Source of the DNA: Rhodocyclales bacterium
GTDB lineage: Bacteria; Pseudomonadota; Gammaproteobacteria; Burkholderiales; Rhodocyclaceae
Assembly (NCBI GenBank): GCA_028292505.1
Contig: JAQGMF010000003.1
Span: forward strand, 1-64,000
Length of the DNA stretch: 64,000 bases
Reading direction: 5' to 3'
The first letter of the stretch is position 1; every line of letters starts with the position of its first letter. Below, one piece after another: positions 51,855 to 64,000 of this stretch. The notes under the pieces were generated by a model, which was not told the DNA's origin, searched no databases, and was given only the letters and a program-made list of their open reading frames with translations. The position numbers and the translations under genes are program-made.

Positions 51855-53075
51855 TCAGGCGGGGGCGGCGCTGCTGCGGTGGCCGTGATGTGCTTGCCAG
51901 CTCGACACGCTCATGATGCAGCCGATCAGCAGGAACACGGGTACGGCACCGAACAGGGCGGTAATGGCGCCATATAGCGAAGGGCCGGTGAGGCCCATCA
52001 TATTGCCCATCATCGAGCGCAGACCTGCCCCTTCACCGGCCTTACCAACCGGCAAGGCGCGGTAGATGAGGCTGAGGATATTCGGCTGCCCGGTACCGGC
52101 AGCCAGACCGAAAACGAAGCCCAGGGCGCCGAGAACGAATCCGGCTTTTGCTAGCGGCAGCAGGAAGAAAACGCTGGCCGCGACGGCGAAGGATAGACAC
52201 AGCATGCGCCATTCGGACAGCTGTCGAGATAGCCACGGCAAGGCCGCGCGAATCGCAAAGGTGCCCACTGCGAAACATGACAAAATCATGCCGATGGTGG
52301 TGGCAGAGTAATGACGTTCATGACCCAACACCGGCACCATGAAGTTGAAACCATCCCAGGCTAATGCCACCGTCATGGTGAGTAGATAGATGCGCAGCAG
52401 ACGCGGGTTGGTGAATACCGTACGCACAATGCTGTCGCCAGTCTCTGGCTGATGTAGTTCGCGTGTGCCGTTGGGCAGATAGACGCGATACGACACAACC
52501 AGACTGCCGAGCACGATCACGGCCAGCGTGCCGAATGCAGGACCGAAGCCCTTGTGATCGATGATGAGGCCGACCAGAGATGGGCCAAGCACGGCTGAAA
52601 CCGAGTTGCCCAGCTGCAACCAGGCGAGCATGCCAATTCGATCCGCTTCGTGTTCGAAATCCATGAACGACACCGACACGTTGGCGGCAAGCATGTAGGT
52701 GCCGAAGCCGAAGCCCCCCAAAGCCGCACCGACGAACACGGCTGGCAGCGTTGCCCAGAAGGCCGGCAAGGACAAGCCGATGATCATGGACACCAGGCTG
52801 ACGCGCATGACGGTGCGTGGCCCGATGCGATCGACCCAGCGACCCATGTGCAGCGATAGCAAGGCCGGCAACAGACCGTAAAGGCTGTAGGCGATACCGG
52901 CGCTGAAGCTCGATCCGCCATGTTGCAAGGCGAATAACGAAGCGCTGACGCGGCCGCCCGACATGGTGACGTGGGCCAGCACCGAAACGGCGATCAACGA
53001 GAAGATTTGCGGATTGACACGGGCGAAGGTGCGCGCAAGCTTTTGCGACACCGTGAGTGATGGAGGCATTGGCAT
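51855..53075 (-). CDS. MFS transporter
   Basis: A 406-residue inner-membrane transporter with 12 predicted helices. The loop 2-3 signature appears as HMGRWVDRIGPRTVM, and helix 5 carries GNSVSAVLGPSLVGLIIDH. The substrate cannot be predicted. Its start overlaps the region upstream of earP (divergent, 113 bp between starts). Confidence 0.88.
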   Translation of the reverse strand: MPMPPSLTVSQKLARTFARVNPQIFSLIAVSVLAHVTMSGGRVSASLFALQHGGSSFSAGIAYSLYGLLPALLSLHMGRWVDRIGPRTVMRVSLVSMIIGLSLPAFWATLPAVFVGAALGGFGFGTYMLAANVSVSFMDFEHEADRIGMLAWLQLGNSVSAVLGPSLVGLIIDHKGFGPAFGTLAVIVLGSLVVSYRVYLPNGTRELHQPETGDSIVRTVFTNPRLLRIYLLTMTVALAWDGFNFMVPVLGHERHYSATTIGMILSCFAVGTFAIRAALPWLSRQLSEWRMLCLSFAVAASVFFLLPLAKAGFVLGALGFVFGLAAGTGQPNILSLIYRALPVGKAGEGAGLRSMMGNMMGLTGPSLYGAITALFGAVPVFLLIGCIMSVSSWQAHHGHRSSAAPA

Positions 53076-53188
53076 ATTTTAACGTGCTTGATGCGGAGCA
53101 CAAAACCCGTCAGGCGGCCGATGCGCGCCATACGACAGTACACTGTGAACCACTTCTCGCCTGCCGACGATTTTTCGTCGTATTGCCC

Positions 53189-54337
53189 ATGTCCTCCGCG
53201 CGCGTTTCATCGCCTCCGAGTATCGACATCTTCTGTTCCGTCATCGACAACTTCGGTGACGCCGGGGTGTGCTGGCGACTGGCGCGGCAGCTTGCAAACG
53301 AGCACGGTTGCGTGCCGCGTCTGTGGCTGGATCGGCCAGAGGTATTGGCGGCGTTGCGGCCCGGTGCGGGGGGCGATTGCATCGACGGTGTGTACATCGG
53401 CGATTGGCATCAAGCCGCGCTGGCCGAACCTGCCGATGTCGTCATCGAAGCTTTCGCCTGCAATCCACCGCCGGATTATGTCAAATACATAGACGAGAAA
53501 CCGCGGCCGCCGGTGTGGATCAATCTTGAATATCTGAGTGCCGAGCGCTGGGTGGAAGGCAGTCATCTGTTGCCCTCAAAGCATCCACAACTCGGGCTCA
53601 GCAAGTATTTCTATTTTCCGGGTTTTAGCGCGGCAACGGGTGGCTTGCTCAAGGAAGCGCAGCTCGACACACAGCGCCAGCAGTTTCAAGCTGATCCTCA
53701 AGCGCAGCAAACTTTCTGGCGGGGTTGCGGCGTTTCCGCACCGGCGGCGGATACTTTGCGCATTTCCCTGTTCGCTTACGAAAACGCGGCTTTGCCGGCC
53801 TTGCTGGACGCCTGGGCGCAAGGCGCGCAGCCAATCCATTGCGCGGTACCTGTCGGTCGGTTATTGCCCACTATTGGCGTCTGGTGTGGCGATGCGCAAT
53901 TGCAGGCGGGCAGCGTGATCGAACGTGGCAAGCTGCGACTCGTTATCCTGCCCTTTCTCAGCCAGCAGGATTACGACCGATTGCTATGGGCCTGCGACCT
54001 CAACTTCGTACGCGGCGAGGACTCTTTCGTGCGCGCGCAATGGGCGCGCCAGCCTTTCGTGTGGCACATCTACCAGCAGGACGATGACGCTCATCGCATC
54101 AAGCTCGACGCTTTTCTGGCGCGCTTCGACGAAGGCCTGGCCGCGCCGGCGCAGCGAGCACTCGGCGATTTCTGGCACGCCTGGGAAGCGCAACAAGGCG
54201 CGGCGCAATGCTGGCCGGCGTTCGCTACGCAACTGCCCGCACTGCGTCACCACACCGCAAACTGGGCCGAGCGCATCGCTGTATATGGCGATCTATGTTC
54301 ACGCTTGCTGATTTTTTGCGCAGGCTTGCTAGAATGA
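53189..54337 (+). CDS. earP: EF-P arginine rhamnosyltransferase EarP
   Basis: A 382-residue GT-B inverting rhamnosyltransferase that modifies Arg32 of elongation factor P using dTDP-rhamnose. The characteristic N-terminus IDIFCSVIDNFGDAGVCWRL carries the catalytic Asp residues (20 and 24 here). The donor-binding motif NFVRGEDSFVRAQWARQPFV is intact near the C-terminus. The ATG at 53189 is chosen because MSSARVSSPPSIDIF places this motif at the usual distance. It lies directly upstream of efp, its substrate gene. Confidence 0.95.
   Translation: MSSARVSSPPSIDIFCSVIDNFGDAGVCWRLARQLANEHGCVPRLWLDRPEVLAALRPGAGGDCIDGVYIGDWHQAALAEPADVVIEAFACNPPPDYVKYIDEKPRPPVWINLEYLSAERWVEGSHLLPSKHPQLGLSKYFYFPGFSAATGGLLKEAQLDTQRQQFQADPQAQQTFWRGCGVSAPAADTLRISLFAYENAALPALLDAWAQGAQPIHCAVPVGRLLPTIGVWCGDAQLQAGSVIERGKLRLVILPFLSQQDYDRLLWACDLNFVRGEDSFVRAQWARQPFVWHIYQQDDDAHRIKLDAFLARFDEGLAAPAQRALGDFWHAWEAQQGAAQCWPAFATQLPALRHHTANWAERIAVYGDLCSRLLIFCAGLLE
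54305..54335 (+). promoter_or_regulatory. Possible promoter upstream of efp
   Basis: TTGCTG (54305-54310) and TAGAAT (54330-54335) are 19 bp apart, inside the end of earP and 58 bp before the efp start. An AGGCGC/GCGCCT hairpin (54358-54373) lies in the leader. Spacing is longer than optimal, so this is weak. Confidence 0.3.
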
Positions 54338-54392
54338 CGGGCTTTGCAAACTCAGCTAGGCGCTTGGGCGCCTCAACAGGTGTCCGGTTATC

Positions 54393-54950
54393 ATGAAAAC
54401 AGCACAAGAACTCCGCGTCGGCAACGTTGTAATGGTTGGCCCCGATGCCCTGGTTGTCCAGCGCGCGGAATACAGCAAGGGTGGCCGTAACTCTGCCCAG
54501 GTCAAGATGAAATTCAAGAATCTGCTCACCGACGCGGGCAGTGAATTCGTCTACAAGGCCGATGACAAATTCGAAGTCGTACAACTCGATCGCAAGGAAG
54601 TGACATATTCCTACTTCGCCGATCCGATGTACGTTTTCGTGGATGCCGAGTACAACCAGTACGAGATCGAAGCGGACAACATGACCGACGCGCTCAAGTA
54701 TCTGGAAGACGGCCTGCCTTGCGAGGTGGTCTTCTATAATGACAAAGCCATATCCGTCGAAATGCCGAAATACGTCGTGCGCACGGTGGAATACACCGAG
54801 CCGGCCGTCAAGGGCGACACCTCGGGCAAGGTCATGAAACCCGCCCGTCTCGCGACTGGGTTCGAACTGCCGGTGCCGGCCTTTGTCGAAATTGGCGACA
54901 AGATCGAAATCGATACGGCGACCAACGAGTACCGCAGTCGCGTCAAGTAG
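54393..54950 (+). CDS. efp: Elongation factor P
   Basis: A 185-residue translation factor that relieves ribosome stalling at polyproline stretches. The loop that contacts the peptidyl-transferase centre has Arg at position 32 ([17 protein letters not shown]), the form rhamnosylated by EarP rather than the Lys form modified by EpmA. The three-domain length and C-terminal [18 protein letters not shown] are normal. It is followed by a compact terminator. Confidence 0.96.
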   Translation: MKTAQELRVGNVVMVGPDALVVQRAEYSKGGRNSAQVKMKFKNLLTDAGSEFVYKADDKFEVVQLDRKEVTYSYFADPMYVFVDAEYNQYEIEADNMTDALKYLEDGLPCEVVFYNDKAISVEMPKYVVRTVEYTEPAVKGDTSGKVMKPARLATGFELPVPAFVEIGDKIEIDTATNEYRSRVK

Positions 54951-54968
54951 TACAGCGCCACGAAGCGC

Positions 54969-54989
54969 AAAGGCCCTGCGGGGCCTTTT
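54969..54989 (+). terminator. Terminator of efp
   Basis: AAAGGCCC (54969-54976) and GGGCCTTTT (54981-54989) form a stem with a TGCG loop, 19 bp after the efp stop. Confidence 0.85.
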
Positions 54990-55024
54990 GCATGGAGCCT
55001 GACACAACAAACAGGGAGAACGGG

Positions 55025-55279
55025 ATGTCGATACGCGCAATCAGTCTGGCGATGTTGGTGGCGCTTGGCCTGGGCGCCTGCGAGAAGGCCGAAGACGAGC
55101 AGCCAGCGCCGGCCGCCGAGGCCGCGCAAAGTGTACCGATGGCGGCACCCGACAGCAGTAGCGGCGCGGTCGCTGAAATGCAGTCTGCCGCGTTGGATGC
55201 GCAGGACGCTACAGCCGCATTGACCGATGCGGCCAGTGCAGCGGTCGGCATGGCGACCGAAGCTGGCAAGAAGCAGTAA
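55025..55279 (+). CDS. Small Ala-rich lipoprotein
   Basis: 84 residues. The ATG at 55025 follows a good RBS (GGGAGAACGGG). The signal sequence MSIRAISLAMLVALGLGACE ends in a lipobox (LGAC), then a disordered, Ala- and acid-rich tail with Q, S and A follows. It is probably an envelope lipoprotein of unknown function. Its TAA overlaps the edge of an inverted repeat at 55279. Confidence 0.65.
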   Translation: MSIRAISLAMLVALGLGACEKAEDEQPAPAAEAAQSVPMAAPDSSSGAVAEMQSAALDAQDATAALTDAASAAVGMATEAGKKQ

Positions 55280-55380
55280 TTCCATTTCTAAATCAATACT
55301 GCCTTTGTCGACTTCGTCTTGCCGTGCTGTAGCACTGTCTGCGCCTCGTCTTCGCGGCATTATTGATTTAGAAATGGAAT
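55279..55380. repeat. 102-bp element with perfect 20-bp terminal inverted repeats
   Basis: ATTCCATTTCTAAATCAATA (55279-55298) is perfectly complementary to 55361-55380. The A+T-rich ends contrast with the G+C-rich 62-bp centre. This could be a MITE-like insertion or a structured RNA element. It starts on the last base of the lipoprotein stop codon. Confidence 0.75.
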
Positions 55381-55398
55381 AGGCTCCACGTTGCGGAG

Positions 55399-55434
55399 AA
55401 TAAGAAAAAGGGGCCGACGGCCCCTTTTCTTATT
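55399..55434. terminator. Strong bidirectional-looking terminator before uvrA
   Basis: AATAAGAAAAAGGGGCC (55399-55415) pairs with GGCCCCTTTTCTTATT (55419-55434) around a short loop, with one extra A. A-rich and T-rich flanks make it a terminator on the plus strand and possibly on the minus strand too. Confidence 0.8.
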
Positions 55435-55533
55435 GCCATTTGTCCCCATTGTTTGCTATTGCGTTGGAACCTTGGTCGGCGAGCGTTGATCAGTCCACCA
55501 GCCCAGTACCTTTCCTCCAAGGCAAGCCATTCA

Positions 55534-61401
<5,868 letters not shown>

Positions 61402-61424
61402 GCGAAGCAGCCGTGATCGTTGCT

Positions 61425-61552
61425 GTCCCCTCTCCCTTTGGGAGAGGGTGCCCCGTCAGGGGCGGGAGAGGGGAAAGGGTGCTTCCATGGACACTCTCTG
61501 GAATACGCCCCTCTCCCGGCCTACGGCCACCCTCCCCCGAGGGGGAGGGGAC
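61425..61552. repeat. Palindromic repeat of the CCCTCTCCC family, intergenic copy
   Basis: It lies between the uvrA stop and the AI-2E permease start. It shares with 56812-56939 the order CCCTCTCCCTnnGGGAGAGGGTG, GGGAGAGGGG, CCCCTCTCCCGGC, CACCCTCCCCCGAGGGGGAG. GTCCCCTC/GAGGGGAC mark the ends. Confidence 0.85.
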
Positions 61553-61650
61553 TGCACGGGGTCGTCATTCGATGTGGATGCATGGATAGCGCATCGTCGC
61601 CAACACCCCATGACGTTACAATCAAGCCCTCTTCTCCACAGGCCCACATC

Positions 61651-62748
61651 ATGCAAAGCCCGCAGCGTGTTTCGGATCTGACGCGTACCCTATGCGTCCT
61701 GCTGTTGATAGGCTCACTGCTGTTCGCCTGCTTCTGGGTGTTGCGACCTTTCGTGGCGGGTTTGCTGTGGGGCGCGCTGATCGTCGTCTCCAGCTGGTCG
61801 GCGATGCTGCGCGTGCAGGGCTGGGTTGGCGGGCGACGCGGGCTGGCGACTGCATTGATGATGATTGCATTTACGCTGGTGGTGGTTGTGCCGGTTGCGC
61901 TGTCCATTGTCACGTTGGTCGACAATGGCGGCGAGTTGGTCGATTGGGTCAGCTCGGTGCGCGACGGTTCGCTGGCGACGCCGCCGGACTGGCTGACGAA
62001 CCTGCCCTATATCGGGCCGCGCGCCGCGATCGAATGGCAGCGCCTGCTCGGCTCCGGCAGCGGCTCGCTGGGCATGCGCATCAATGAGCATGGCCGCGAG
62101 ATCACGGCCTGGATCTTTTCTCACGTCGGCAGTCTTGGCTCGGTACTGATGCACTTTGCGGTGGCCATCTGCGTGGCGTCCTTGCTCTTCATTCATGGTG
62201 AGCGTGCGGCACGCTTCGTGCGGCGCCTGGCGCTGCGTCTGGCGGGCGAGCGCGCTGATGCACTCGTGATGATGGCGGGGCGCTCGGTGAGCGGCGTTGC
62301 CATGGCAATTGTCGGCACCGCCATCGTGCAGTCTTTCATCGGCGGACTCAGCTTGTTCATCACCGGCGTACCTTATGCCGCTGTCCTGACCTCGCTGATG
62401 TTGATGCTGTGTCTAGCGCAGGTCGGGTCCGCACCCATTCTCGTGCCCGCGGTGATCTGGATGTTCTGGCAAGGTCATACCTGGCAGGCTGTCGTGCTCA
62501 TCGTTTTTACGTTGATCGGCGGCACGCTCGATCACATCCTGCGGCCCATGCTCATCAAGCGCGGCGCGAACATGCCTTTCCTGCTCAGCCTGGTCGGCAG
62601 CATCGGCGGTTTGCTCGGCTTCGGCCTGCTGGGCCTGTTCATCGGGCCGGTAATCCTGGCAATCACGCACGCCGTGGTGACGGCCTGGGTGGACGATCAT
62701 TTCGCGCTTGCCGACGTCGATCAGAACTCCAGCGACGCGGATAGATAG
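61651..62748 (+). CDS. AI-2E family transporter (PerM-like)
   Basis: A 365-residue polytopic membrane protein with seven to eight helices. LCVLLLIGSLLFACFWVLRP starts the first helices, and the C-terminal signature is GTLDHILRPMLIKRGANMPF followed by LLSLVGSIGGLLGFGLLGLF. The ATG at 61651 (MQSPQRVSDLTR) follows the repeat element. An upstream open frame only translates that repeat. The family includes TqsA but also Na+/H+ antiporters, so the substrate is open. The C-terminus overlaps the convergent TonB receptor gene by 28 bp. Confidence 0.85.
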   Translation: MQSPQRVSDLTRTLCVLLLIGSLLFACFWVLRPFVAGLLWGALIVVSSWSAMLRVQGWVGGRRGLATALMMIAFTLVVVVPVALSIVTLVDNGGELVDWVSSVRDGSLATPPDWLTNLPYIGPRAAIEWQRLLGSGSGSLGMRINEHGREITAWIFSHVGSLGSVLMHFAVAICVASLLFIHGERAARFVRRLALRLAGERADALVMMAGRSVSGVAMAIVGTAIVQSFIGGLSLFITGVPYAAVLTSLMLMLCLAQVGSAPILVPAVIWMFWQGHTWQAVVLIVFTLIGGTLDHILRPMLIKRGANMPFLLSLVGSIGGLLGFGLLGLFIGPVILAITHAVVTAWVDDHFALADVDQNSSDADR

Positions 62749-64000
62749 ACCATGCGAGATGCATAGTTGGCCGGCGTGTTGTCGCCGAGCACGGCGAGGT
62801 AAGTTTGCTCGGATCTATCGGGCATTTCCTGATGGCGCTCGCCAAGATTGATGGCATTCAGCGATATCTCGAGCTTTTTCCCCTGCTCAAGCCGGGTGTG
62901 CCATGCCAGGCGCATGTCGATGGTCGTATAGGGTTTGGCCGTGTACTGAACGATTGGTACGAAGCCGTCGCTGCCCGATAGCGGACCCATGCGCACCATA
63001 CTAAGGACGCTGGACCACGCGCCGTTCCACTGTTGCAGCCAGGTAAGACTTGCTGTGTAAGGCGCTATGCGGTCTTCGATGCCGGGGTCCTGCGCGTGGC
63101 GCGCGATGAGCGTATGACTGAACAGGATTTCGGTGCCAGCCCTCGGTTTGGCTTTGATCTGGTATTCGACGCCACGCAGGGTGACGGGGTGCTGCAGGTT
63201 CATGTACTGGAATGAACCGATGTATGGCGTGAGCACTGCGGTCGAAGGGACTTGTGTCAATACCGTGTAGTTCGTGATGCGTTCGTTGAAGAGGCGCACG
63301 TCGAGGCTGCTTTGCATCGGTTTGAAGCGTCCGAGATAGCCCACTTCCATGCTGTCGATGCGCGCCTGTTTCAGGTCGGGATTCGGCTGGTTGGGGTAGA
63401 CCAATAGCGTGCCCGTTGCCGGATCGTATGAGCGCACATCGCCATATTTCTGGAAGGTCAGTAGTTGCTGCCAGGCGCGCGAAAAGCCTGTGCGCAGGCT
63501 ATGGTTGGCATTGATTTGCGTATTGAGGAAAACGCGTGGTGCGATGTGCGTGGGTTCGCCGCTGTAGTGCTCTACCGAGATGCCCAGATTCAGCTGCCAA
63601 TTGCGCGACAGATGCTCGTCGAGATTGACGAAGGTGCGGAACAGCTTCTCGGCGGGTGGGTTGCCGCCACTGTACAAGAAAGGTGCATCGATCTCGTCAC
63701 GGCGAGCTTCCGCGCCCCACACAAGCTGACGATGCTCGGTGGAAATGCGGTGCTGGCCTTCGATGTGATTGCGCACGCTGCGCCGATTGCGATCAAGTGA
63801 GGGTTGTGACGGCCCAAATGGATAGCCAGCGGGCAAATTGGCCGTCCAGCCATCTGTCAGATGTTCGCGATTGTGATAGTAATTCAGCAAGGTCTCTTCA
63901 TTGGCGCTCGCTGCATGCGTCCAGGTCAGATGCACGGCCTGCGTGCTGCTCGAAGACTTGCGTTCGGGATTATTGTCGAACAAAGACTTGCTGTAGCCCT
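62721..64000 (-). CDS. TonB-dependent receptor, C-terminal part (5' end outside window)
   Basis: At least 426 codons of an outer-membrane beta-barrel, open to the window edge. Alternating amphipathic strands are typical (NWQLNLGISVEHYSGEPTHI, SLDVRLFNERITNYTVLTQV, TIDMRLAWHTRLEQGKKLEI). The last residues MVYLSASLEF end in the terminal Phe that signals outer-membrane insertion. The context FDNNPERKSS at the right edge suggests only the barrel's second half or so is visible, so plug and TonB box are missing. The ligand is unknown. Confidence 0.88.
   Translation of the reverse strand, partial: GYSKSLFDNNPERKSSSSTQAVHLTWTHAASANEETLLNYYHNREHLTDGWTANLPAGYPFGPSQPSLDRNRRSVRNHIEGQHRISTEHRQLVWGAEARRDEIDAPFLYSGGNPPAEKLFRTFVNLDEHLSRNWQLNLGISVEHYSGEPTHIAPRVFLNTQINANHSLRTGFSRAWQQLLTFQKYGDVRSYDPATGTLLVYPNQPNPDLKQARIDSMEVGYLGRFKPMQSSLDVRLFNERITNYTVLTQVPSTAVLTPYIGSFQYMNLQHPVTLRGVEYQIKAKPRAGTEILFSHTLIARHAQDPGIEDRIAPYTASLTWLQQWNGAWSSVLSMVRMGPLSGSDGFVPIVQYTAKPYTTIDMRLAWHTRLEQGKKLEISLNAINLGERHQEMPDRSEQTYLAVLGDNTPANYASRMVYLSASLEF

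Noticed and set aside
52318-53103. Long alternative minus-strand ORF overlapping the MFS gene
   Set aside because: It is a high-G+C frame shadow rich in Arg and His. The MFS frame has the membrane helices and family motif.

Overview
The window looks like a chromosomal segment of a G+C-rich Gram-negative proteobacterium, most likely a gammaproteobacterium of the Xanthomonadales (Rhodanobacteraceae-like). This placement is inference. It rests on lipopolysaccharide genes (three family-9 heptosyltransferase-like genes, an O-antigen ligase, gmhB), an EarP/EF-P pair with an arginine at EF-P position 32, separate glyQ and glyS subunits, a TonB-dependent receptor, and dispersed palindromic repeats such as the GTCATTCCCGCGAAAG family. 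No rRNA gene is present to settle it.

Layout. 1-6.2 kb: a carbohydrate ABC importer (two permeases and an ATPase, minus strand), a divergent LacI regulator and a secreted CBM32-like/PL7 alginate lyase, together a probable alginate-use locus. 6.2-17.9 kb: ordinary housekeeping and accessory genes (HDOD, oligopeptidase A, PH-domain protein, Gfo/Idh/MocA oxidoreductase, exonuclease III, MocR regulator, chimeric alpha-carbonic anhydrase, 3'-5' exonuclease) with several palindromic repeats between them. 17.9-27.0 kb: a lipopolysaccharide core and O-antigen ligation cluster interrupted by a MATE transporter. 27-37 kb: a GGDEF response regulator, glyoxalase I, YgjP-like protease, PlsC, GmhB, an orphan PstS, GlyS/GlyQ and two tRNA-Lys genes behind a clear sigma-70 promoter.

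37.3-51.8 kb is an accessory island just downstream of tRNA-Lys(CTT). It starts with a frameshifted tyrosine integrase, then an excisionase/AlpA-like ORF, an IS21 istA relic, a three-part protein (tandem repeats, GT4 glycosyltransferase, C-terminal terpene-cyclase-like toroid with a DxDD motif) and, convergent to it, a UbiA prenyltransferase with a relic of what may be a second toroid protein. A tight minus-strand operon follows, encoding an O-antigen ABC exporter (Wzm/Wzt type) and three glycosyltransferase proteins. The island ends at a truncated methyltransferase. Base composition is visibly lower in G+C in parts of it (about 43-51 kb). The toroid/UbiA pair beside a polysaccharide exporter is the least conventional feature of the window.

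51.8-64 kb returns to core-like sequence: MFS transporter, earP-efp, a small lipoprotein, a double-length UvrA (four ABC modules) carrying two in-frame palindromic repeat insertions, an AI-2E family permease and the 3' part of a TonB-dependent receptor. No CRISPR array, rRNA operon, intact transposon or complete prophage was seen.
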